Shown piece by piece: positions 1 to 4,615 of a stretch of DNA of 5,915 nt. The notes below the pieces were generated by a model, which ran no database searches, had not been told where the DNA came from, and saw nothing but the letters and a program-made list of their open reading frames with translations. The position numbers and the translations under genes were made by a program. How positions within the stretch are numbered: the stretch's first letter is position 1; every line of letters begins with the position of its first letter. The stretch comes from Bacillota bacterium (GTDB lineage: Bacteria > Bacillota_H > UBA994 > UBA5500), in assembly GCA_012727835.1 (NCBI GenBank), contig JAAYGE010000065.1:1-5915 (forward strand), given 5' to 3'.

Positions 1-1
1 A

Positions 2-1249
2 GCCAGTTCGGGCCAAGCCTGCCTCCATTGTCAGCCGTGTGCTATCGTATCCGGCTGGGGTGGTGCAGGCGCTTTTAGTGATGGCAAATTGACCCTAACT
101 ACCGACTTTGGTGGTTGGCTAGGTGATTATATCGGTGAAGCAAAATTAAGAGAGCTGATTGATTATATAGACCAAATTTATCTGCAGTTTGGTGCACCGG
201 TCCATGTGCACGGGTCCGATAAAGAACGGATTAGAGAAATCCAGCGTCAGGCTGCCGCCGCCGAGCTGCAGTTGATCCCGGCAGTAGTACGCCGCCTGGG
301 CACCGATCGGGCCTATAAAATACTGGCCGGTATGCGCCATGCCCTAGCCGACCGAGGCGTGGAAGTCAGAACTCTCACGCCCGTTAAATCCCTGTTGGTA
401 GAAGACAATGAAATCCAAGGTGTGGAGTTGGCCAACGGCGAAAAGCTCTATGCCCGCTATGTGATTGCTGCCCCTGGGCGTGAAGGCTCCGAATGGTTTG
501 CCAAGGAGGCCCAGCGCTTAGGCTTGCCGGCCCGTACCAACCCGGTGGATATTGGAGTGCGGGTGGAGGTACCGGCGGCCGTACTCAGCCACCTGACCGA
601 TATCGTTTACGAGTCCAAGCTAATTTATTATTCGCCCACCTTTGATGACCAGGTGCGCACCTTCTGTATGAATCCCTACGGTCAGGTGGTGGTGGAGAAT
701 AATGCGGGGCTGTTGACGGTCAACGGCCACAGTTATGCCCACAAGAAGACCGACAACACCAACTTTGCCCTCTTGGTTAGCAAAAGCTTTACCGAACCCT
801 TCCGGGAACCCATTAGTTACGGCAAATATATAGCCAGTTTAGCCAATATGTTAGGCGGCACCGTACTGGTACAGCGTTTAGGCGACCTGCTGGATGGACG
901 CCGTTCCACGCCCGAACGTATCGCCCGGGGGCTGGTACGTCCAACCTTACCGGAAGCCACTCCCGGCGACTTGAGCTTAGTCTTACCATACCGCTTCCTG
1001 CAGTCGCTCCTAGAAATGCTGGCCGCCTTCGATAAGATAGCTCCCGGCGTATACTCCCGCCACACCCTGCTGTATGGAGTGGAAGTGAAATTCTATTCCT
1101 CGCGGGTAGAGCTGTCTAACCAGTTGGAAACAGCCATTACCGGCCTCTTTGCCGGTGGTGATGGCGCCGGAGTTACCCGCGGCTTAGCCCAAGCTTCCGC
1201 CGCTGGAGTGCATATGGCCCGTTCTATATTAGAACGTACCAAAAACTGA
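2..1249 (+). CDS. FAD-dependent dehydrogenase, COG2509-like, 5' partial
   Basis: The frame is open from base 2 to the TGA at 1247-1249, giving 415 visible residues; the true start lies upstream, and the TTG at 89 is an internal leucine. Near the visible N-terminus is a CxxCxxC cluster (visible Cys 7, 10, 13) followed by GWGGAGAFSDGKL at 18-30, a signature I associate with the COG2509 family of uncharacterised NAD(P)/FAD-dependent oxidoreductases. Near the C-terminus is GGDGAGVTRGLAQASAAG, the closing FAD-contact motif of the glutathione-reductase-type fold. Family members are around 460 residues, so only about the first 50, with the GxGxxG dinucleotide-binding turn, should be missing. There are no signal or membrane segments, so it is cytosolic. 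The physiological substrate is unknown. No terminator lies between its stop and the tRNA promoter, so its transcript probably runs on to the terminator at 1466-1503. Confidence 0.85.
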   Translation, partial: ASSGQACLHCQPCAIVSGWGGAGAFSDGKLTLTTDFGGWLGDYIGEAKLRELIDYIDQIYLQFGAPVHVHGSDKERIREIQRQAAAAELQLIPAVVRRLGTDRAYKILAGMRHALADRGVEVRTLTPVKSLLVEDNEIQGVELANGEKLYARYVIAAPGREGSEWFAKEAQRLGLPARTNPVDIGVRVEVPAAVLSHLTDIVYESKLIYYSPTFDDQVRTFCMNPYGQVVVENNAGLLTVNGHSYAHKKTDNTNFALLVSKSFTEPFREPISYGKYIASLANMLGGTVLVQRLGDLLDGRRSTPERIARGLVRPTLPEATPGDLSLVLPYRFLQSLLEMLAAFDKIAPGVYSRHTLLYGVEVKFYSSRVELSNQLETAITGLFAGGDGAGVTRGLAQASAAGVHMARSILERTKN

Positions 1250-1253
1250 TAGC

Positions 1254-1283
1254 TTGACAATCTAACATTAGGTGTTGTAATAT
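1254..1283 (+). promoter_or_regulatory. Sigma-A-type promoter for tRNA-Glu/tRNA-Asp
   Basis: A perfect -35 box TTGACA (1254-1259) and a -10 box TAATAT (1278-1283) are separated by 18 bases. The -35 starts only four bases after the stop codon of the upstream dehydrogenase. Initiation would fall at about 1290, a few bases before the first tRNA at 1295, so the 5' leader is very short. Confidence 0.8.
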
Positions 1284-1294
1284 AGTTAGCGAAT

Positions 1295-1369
1295 GGCCCC
1301 ATAGTGAAGCGGTTAACACACCAGCCTTTCACGCTGGAGACGGGGGTTCGAATCCCCCTGGGGTCACCA
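1295..1369 (+). tRNA. tRNA-Glu (anticodon TTC)
   Basis: A complete cloverleaf can be drawn. The acceptor GGCCCCA pairs with TGGGGTC (one G-T pair). The anticodon stem CCAGC/GCTGG encloses loop CTTTCAC with anticodon TTC at 1328-1330. The T arm is GGGGG-TTCGAAT-CCCCC, the discriminator is A1366, and CCA is encoded at 1367-1369. It is the first gene of a two-tRNA transcript, five bases before tRNA-Asp. The bases just outside it form an inverted repeat (see findings). Confidence 0.97.
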
Positions 1370-1374
1370 TTCGC

Positions 1375-1450
1375 GGTGCCGTGGTGTAGCGGTTAACATG
1401 CCGGCCTGTCACGCCGGAGATCGAGGGTTCGATTCCCTTCGGCACCGCCA
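1375..1450 (+). tRNA. tRNA-Asp (anticodon GTC)
   Basis: The acceptor GGTGCCG pairs perfectly with CGGCACC. The anticodon stem CCGGC/GCCGG encloses loop CTGTCAC with anticodon GTC at 1408-1410. The T loop is TTCGATT, the discriminator is G1447, and CCA is encoded at 1448-1450. It shares the promoter at 1254-1283 with tRNA-Glu and is followed 15 bases later by an intrinsic terminator. Confidence 0.97.
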
Positions 1451-1465
1451 TAATTTTAAAAGTAT

Positions 1466-1503
1466 CAGATGCATGGGGCTAAAACCCATGCATCTGTTTT
1501 TTT
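1466..1503 (+). terminator. Intrinsic terminator of the tRNA-Glu/Asp transcript
   Basis: A perfect 12-bp inverted repeat, CAGATGCATGGG (1466-1477) with CCCATGCATCTG (1485-1496), has a 7-base loop and is followed directly by seven T (1497-1503). It probably also ends transcripts from the upstream dehydrogenase gene. From here to 1563 I see only GC-rich and purine-rich spacer. Confidence 0.93.
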
Positions 1504-1563
1504 AAGGCGCTGCGCTTCCGAACGGGCAATCCCCGCGCTAGTAGAAGGGGGGAGGAAAAACCA

Positions 1564-1592
1564 TTGCCTTTATGCCGCCCATGTGCTAATAT
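1564..1592 (+). promoter_or_regulatory. Extended -10 promoter for tRNA-Thr
   Basis: TTGCCT (1564-1569) and TAATAT (1587-1592) are spaced 17 bases, with TG at 1584-1585 placed as in an extended -10 element. Initiation near 1599 leaves a leader of about 10 bases before the tRNA at 1609. Confidence 0.7.
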
Positions 1593-1608
1593 TTATTTTG
1601 TAAAATAA

Positions 1609-1683
<75 letters not shown>

Positions 1684-1696
1684 GATTTGTCGAATG

Positions 1697-1722
1697 GCTC
1701 CTCAGCGCGGGGAGCTTTTTTT
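1697..1722 (+). terminator. Intrinsic terminator after tRNA-Thr
   Basis: The stem GCTCCTC (1697-1703) / GGGGAGC (1709-1715) has seven pairs including one T-G wobble, a 5-base loop, and seven T at 1716-1722. Between here and the next promoter (1723-1813) I see no gene; antisense reading frames there run into the complement of tRNA-Thr and are not credible. Confidence 0.88.
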
Positions 1723-1813
1723 GTTTGAGAGTAGAGTAAAATTTCGCAGATTGCTTAAGATATAAGCAGGCGTAGCACTGGCAGGCGAAGACGAGCTTTC
1801 TCCGGCAGCCGTC

Positions 1814-1842
1814 TTGCAGAATTCCATATTGCATGCTATTAT
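1814..1842 (+). promoter_or_regulatory. Probable extended -10 promoter for tRNA-Gly
   Basis: TTGCAG (1814-1819) and TATTAT (1837-1842) are spaced 17 bases, with an extended -10 TG at 1834-1835. It mirrors the tRNA-Thr promoter. Initiation near 1849 would give a leader of about 38 bases before the tRNA, longer than for the other units, so a nearer but weaker promoter cannot be excluded. Confidence 0.6.
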
Positions 1843-1887
1843 ATAAGATTTAGCAGGCTAATCTTCATCTAGTCTATGCTGCCCTAT

Positions 1888-1961
1888 GCGGGTGTAGCTC
1901 AGTGGTAGAGCACTGGCTTCCCAAGCCAGCAGCGTGGGTTCGATTCCCATCACCCGCTCCA
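1888..1961 (+). tRNA. tRNA-Gly (anticodon CCC)
   Basis: The acceptor GCGGGTG pairs with CACCCGC. The anticodon stem CTGGC/GCCAG encloses loop TTCCCAA with anticodon CCC at 1920-1922, which reads GGG. The discriminator is T1958 and CCA is encoded at 1959-1961. A protein frame begins inside this gene at 1902, but it is a by-product of the tRNA sequence. Confidence 0.97.
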
Positions 1962-1973
1962 ATTGCCAATAAA

Positions 1974-2009
1974 CCCTGTCACCTGGCTAACGGTGAGAGG
2001 GGTTTTTTT
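1974..2009 (+). terminator. Intrinsic terminator after tRNA-Gly
   Basis: CCCTGTCACC (1974-1983) pairs with GGTGAGAGGG (1992-2001) across an 8-base loop, with a single G-G mismatch, and seven T follow at 2003-2009. It separates tRNA-Gly from the transporter gene. Confidence 0.85.
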
Positions 2010-2028
2010 GTTCTTTTAGTCTTTAAGG

Positions 2029-2069
2029 AAGAGCCCCCGCGTAATCATGTAAAGAAAGCGAGGGATCTT
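2029..2069 (+). promoter_or_regulatory. Hairpin covering the transporter's ribosome binding site
   Basis: Bases 2029-2040 and 2058-2069 can pair in ten of twelve positions (AAGA/TCTT, CCC/GGG and CGC/GCG blocks separated by a G-A and a C-A mismatch) around a 17-base loop. The 3' arm contains the Shine-Dalgarno GAGGG (2060-2064) that lies eight bases before the TTG at 2073. If it folds in the mRNA it would lower translation initiation. Whether it is real regulation is inference. Confidence 0.35.
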
Positions 2070-2072
2070 CCG

Positions 2073-2984
2073 TTGCAGCTGCCTTTGATTCTATCAATCT
2101 CTGGTCTTATCCTCTTTCTAATCGGTCTACGCATGATGAGTTCAGCTTTGGTAGAAACGGCCGGCAGCCGTTTGCAGACTTGGTTGCTACGTATTACTAA
2201 AACTCCCTTGCGTGGCACCCTAGCCGGCACTCTAGTAACCATGATTATCCAAAGCAGCAGTGCCACCACCGTAATTGTAGTAGCTGCTGTCAATGCCGGT
2301 TTGCTTACCCTTAAACAGGCATTGTCCTTAATTGCTGGTGCTAATATCGGTACCACTATTACCGCCCAAATAGCAGTTTTAGAACTTTATCAACTGGTTC
2401 TACCATCTCTCTTATTGGGGCTCTTCCTGCTTATCTGGCCTAAGACCCGCACGGCTGGTAGGGTTCTTTTTGGCCTGGGCCTTCTATTCCTGGGTCTGCA
2501 GTTAATGAGTGAGTATTTGGCCCTGCTTTTGCATATCCAAATACTGCGTTCTCTGCTACTGGCTTGTAGCGGTTCTCCCTATTTGAGCATCCTCATCGGC
2601 ATGATCGTGACTGCTATTGTGCAAAGCAGCAGTGCGGTTACCGCCCTTACCGTCGCCTTAGCGGCGGGTCAAGCCTTAGATTTATCCACCGCCATCGGTA
2701 TTACCTTGGGTAGCAATATCGGTACCTGCGTTACTGCTCTCATTGCTGCCACTGGCACCAACCGTCCTGCTCGCCAGGCAGCGGTAGCCCATCTATTGTT
2801 TAACGTGTTAGGAGTTCTGGCGGTAATCCCCTTTTATCATGGGTTTATTGATCTGATAGCCCTTACTGCTCCTGATCTGGGGCATCAAATCGCCAACGGC
2901 CACACCCTACTTAACGTTATCAGTGCCCTTGTCTTTTTGCCTCTTATTACTCCCGTCAGCCGCTTGCTGGAGCGAACCACATAA
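2073..2984 (+). CDS. Na/Pi cotransporter family protein (NptA-like), short form
   Basis: This 303-residue membrane protein is predicted to move phosphate into or out of the cell with sodium. The two-fold repeat typical of PF02690 is plain: QSSS at residues 60-63 followed by GANIGTT at 89-95, then a second QSSS at 184-187 followed by GSNIGTC at 213-219. Hydrophobic segments fill almost the whole length. I chose TTG 2073 because GAGGG lies eight bases upstream and the first residues (LQLPLILSISGLILF) match the usual family N-terminus. The same frame stays open back to 1902, but that stretch translates tRNA-Gly and its terminator. The C-terminal PhoU-like domain found in roughly 550-residue relatives is absent; the protein stops after the second repeat, so it is a short form. 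Substrate could differ, since the family is broadly assigned. Confidence 0.88.
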   Translation: MQLPLILSISGLILFLIGLRMMSSALVETAGSRLQTWLLRITKTPLRGTLAGTLVTMIIQSSSATTVIVVAAVNAGLLTLKQALSLIAGANIGTTITAQIAVLELYQLVLPSLLLGLFLLIWPKTRTAGRVLFGLGLLFLGLQLMSEYLALLLHIQILRSLLLACSGSPYLSILIGMIVTAIVQSSSAVTALTVALAAGQALDLSTAIGITLGSNIGTCVTALIAATGTNRPARQAAVAHLLFNVLGVLAVIPFYHGFIDLIALTAPDLGHQIANGHTLLNVISALVFLPLITPVSRLLERTT

Positions 2985-2987
2985 TTA

Positions 2988-2996
2988 TGCTATGAT
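2988..2996 (+). promoter_or_regulatory. Extended -10 promoter for the M23 peptidase transcript
   Basis: TGC-TATGAT lies four bases after the transporter's stop, an extended -10 close to consensus. The best -35-like hexamer, TTGCTG at 2964-2969, is 21 bases away, so recognition would rest mainly on the extended -10. Initiation near 3003 gives a leader of about 190 bases before the first strong ribosome binding site. Confidence 0.5.
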
Positions 2997-3011
2997 ATGG
3001 AAAGTATAAGA

Positions 3012-3163
3012 AGCTGGGAGCAAGAAATTAGCAAGAAATATTTTCGTAAAAAAGAAGGTGCTCAGCTATTAGAGGGCGAATGTTACAAACGGGTTACATG
3101 CGTTGTGACCCTGCAACATTTGTTCCCTTGTGGGTAACGTGATAGTTGCTGGGCAACTATCAC
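3012..3163 (+). ncRNA. Putative structured 5' leader of the M23 peptidase gene
   Basis: Nested and successive inverted repeats fill the gap between the transporter and peptidase genes. Arm 1: AGCT+GAGCA (3012-3015, 3018-3022) with TGCTC+AGCT (3059-3067), bulging GG. Arm 2: AATGTT (3079-3084) with AACATT (3115-3120), extended outward by wobble pairs to about 3074 and 3127. Inside arm 2, GGGTTAC (3091-3097) pairs with GTGACCC (3105-3111) over a 7-base loop. A separate perfect hairpin follows at 3139-3163. There is no coding frame with a ribosome binding site here and no T tract, so it is not a simple terminator. I do not recognise it as ydaO (c-di-AMP), c-di-GMP-I or T-box: their conserved blocks are missing. 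Function is unknown; a cis-regulatory leader is the simplest guess. Confidence 0.4.
3139..3163 (+). repeat. Perfect 11-bp inverted repeat with 3-base loop
   Basis: GTGATAGTTGC (3139-3149) and GCAACTATCAC (3153-3163) are exact complements around TGG. The repeat ends 14 bases before the ribosome binding site GAGGTG (3178-3183). No T run follows, so it is not a terminator. It could be an mRNA-stabilising or regulatory hairpin, or an operator palindrome. Confidence 0.7.
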
Positions 3164-3192
3164 CTGCAAATAAGCGAGAGGTGGTGAGGGGA

Positions 3193-3264
3193 TTGAACCC
3201 CCTTTGGAAGCAGCAACTAGAAAAGGGCAAGCAGTCCTTAGACAACTGGTGGCTGCAGAACTAA
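3193..3264 (+). CDS. 23-codon reading frame in phase with the M23 peptidase, ended by TAA
   Basis: TTG 3193 has Shine-Dalgarno GAGGTG at 3178-3183, nine bases upstream, the best initiation site ahead of the peptidase. It encodes a short, charged peptide (residues 4-19 are LWKQQLEKGKQSLDNW), then stops at TAA 3262-3264. The frame is the same as the peptidase's, and after the TAA it continues DKYKTLLAKTGVVPG into the peptidase's hydrophobic segment without another stop. Joined, the two parts would form a normal cytoplasmic tail plus membrane anchor. It may be the broken N-terminus of the peptidase, a leader peptide, or the result of a base error. Confidence 0.45.
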   Translation: MNPLWKQQLEKGKQSLDNWWLQN

Positions 3265-3300
3265 GATAAGTATAAAACACTGCTTGCCAAGACGGGTGTA

Positions 3301-4542
3301 GTGCCGGGTATGCTTTCTGTACTCTGTTTATCGGCCGCACTACAGTTGACCAACCAATGGCAAGTAGTCGTTGATGGTGATGTAGTTGGCGCGGTGAAAG
3401 AGCGGGAGGCTATCATCGACTTCCTAGAAGAGCTAAATAACGCTAACCGCGAGAGATATGAAACGGCTTCCCTAATAAATGAAGTAAAAATAGCCCGTAG
3501 CCACGGTGTACCGGTGGTGCCTACCGATGAGCTACAGTTAGTCTTAGAAGATACTTTAGAATGGGGTATCCAGGGAGCCGTTATAGCTATAGACGATCAA
3601 GAAGTTTTAGCCTTAGAAGATGTAACCAGTGCCAATTCGGTGGTGGAAAATCTTAAAGCAAAAGCTAAAGAACAGTTGGAACGCTTATACAAAAACTTTA
3701 AACTAGTATCCCTCGACATTAAAGAAGATATCCAGGTAGTAGAAAAACCTGTAGCTATTAGTAAACTAGTAGACGAAACAACCGCCGAAGCTATGCTCTT
3801 AGCGGCCCGACGGCCCCAGACTCGGACCGTCGTATCGCGTAGTAGCACACGGCGCTCCACTACTGAATCGGATTCGTCCGCCCAGACCGCTGCTACAACA
3901 GCCTCCCAGTCTTTAGTGCACGTGGAGGCGACGGTGGAAGTAACCGAAACAAAGACCGTCCCTTATGAGACTAAAGTTATTAAAGATAGTTCCCTCTACA
4001 AGGGAGAGAAAAAGACGGTTACTAAAGGGCAAAATGGCACCGACGAGATTGTTAGTGTGGTCACCCTAGTCAACGGGGAAGTAGTCGATTCCACAGTGAA
4101 AAGCACTACTCGGCTTAAGGAACCGGTCACAGAGGTTGTGAAGCAGGGAACAAAAATACCGGTGGTTGCTGGCACCGGTCGCTTTGTCTGGCCCACCCGG
4201 GGAACGATTTCCTCCCGATATGGTTATCGGTGGGGTAGTTTCCATCGGGGCTTAGATATTGCTGCTCCCGCCGGCACGGCCATTGTGGCTGCCGACAGCG
4301 GCGTAGTCACCTTTGCTGGCAAGCGGGGTAACTACGGCCTCATGGTGGAAATTGACCATGGCAACGGTTATGTCACCCGTTATGCCCATTGCTCCCAATT
4401 GTTGGTTTCTAGGGGAGCCAAAGTTAGCCGGGGGCAGTTGATCGCCAAAGTGGGGCGTACCGGTTTTGCCACCGGTAGCCATGTGCATTTTGAAGTTCTA
4501 TATCGGGGAGCTAATAAAGACCCTCTCCAATACCTTAGGTAA
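3301..4542 (+). CDS. M23 (LytM-type) peptidoglycan endopeptidase with G5 domain
   Basis: This zinc metallopeptidase is predicted to cut peptide cross-bridges of peptidoglycan outside the cell. Counting from GTG 3301 (413 residues), a short hydrophobic segment at 4-16 is followed by two similar units of about 70 residues (21-86 and 93-165), a Ser/Thr/Arg-rich linker (about 170-204), a G5 domain (about 206-285, thought to bind N-acetylglucosamine) and a C-terminal M23 domain. The M23 zinc and catalytic residues are all present: His315 and Asp319 in HRGLD, His363 in YAH, His394 and His396 in HVHFE. Neither GTG 3301 nor ATG 3310 has a good ribosome binding site, and the N-terminus lacks the basic residues expected before a signal or anchor helix. 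Both are supplied by the same frame upstream of a TAA at 3262, so the gene may carry a nonsense mutation. A strong terminator follows. Confidence 0.85.
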   Translation: MPGMLSVLCLSAALQLTNQWQVVVDGDVVGAVKEREAIIDFLEELNNANRERYETASLINEVKIARSHGVPVVPTDELQLVLEDTLEWGIQGAVIAIDDQEVLALEDVTSANSVVENLKAKAKEQLERLYKNFKLVSLDIKEDIQVVEKPVAISKLVDETTAEAMLLAARRPQTRTVVSRSSTRRSTTESDSSAQTAATTASQSLVHVEATVEVTETKTVPYETKVIKDSSLYKGEKKTVTKGQNGTDEIVSVVTLVNGEVVDSTVKSTTRLKEPVTEVVKQGTKIPVVAGTGRFVWPTRGTISSRYGYRWGSFHRGLDIAAPAGTAIVAADSGVVTFAGKRGNYGLMVEIDHGNGYVTRYAHCSQLLVSRGAKVSRGQLIAKVGRTGFATGSHVHFEVLYRGANKDPLQYLR

Positions 4543-4552
4543 CTAGAAGCTT

Positions 4553-4579
4553 AAGGCGGCAAAAGTTGCCGCCTTTTTT
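4553..4579 (+). terminator. Intrinsic terminator after the M23 peptidase gene
   Basis: A perfect 10-bp stem, AAGGCGGCAA (4553-4562) with TTGCCGCCTT (4566-4575), has a 3-base loop and a T run through 4579. It lies only ten bases after the peptidase stop and 36 bases before the next start codon. Confidence 0.92.
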
Positions 4580-4601
4580 GTCTTTTTATCCTTTGTCGTC
4601 C

Positions 4602-4609
4602 AAGGAGGT
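4602..4609 (+). promoter_or_regulatory. Strong ribosome binding site fixing the GTG start at 4616
   Basis: AAGGAGGT matches the anti-Shine-Dalgarno core fully, and the complementarity continues into TCACC just downstream. It is six bases from GTG 4616, which settles that start for the membrane protein. Confidence 0.9.
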
Positions 4610-4615
4610 CACCCT

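Noticed and set aside
1785..1817. Hairpin AAGACG (1788-1793) / CGTCTT (1810-1815) upstream of tRNA-Gly
   Set aside because: Six pairs over a 16-base loop with no T run is within chance expectation, and its 3' arm overlaps the proposed -35 box.
1902..2072. N-terminal extension of the Na/Pi transporter starting at GTG 1902
   Set aside because: It translates the tRNA-Gly gene and its terminator, has no ribosome binding site, and gives a sequence typical of mistranslated tRNA genes. TTG 2073 fits the family start and has a Shine-Dalgarno site.
3012..3183. T-box, ydaO, or c-di-GMP-I riboswitch
   Set aside because: None of the conserved sequence blocks I know for these classes is visible; only generic stems are present.
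3083..3340. Antisense 85-codon frame over the peptidase leader
   Set aside because: It runs opposite the inverted repeats and the start of the peptidase and lacks a credible binding site.
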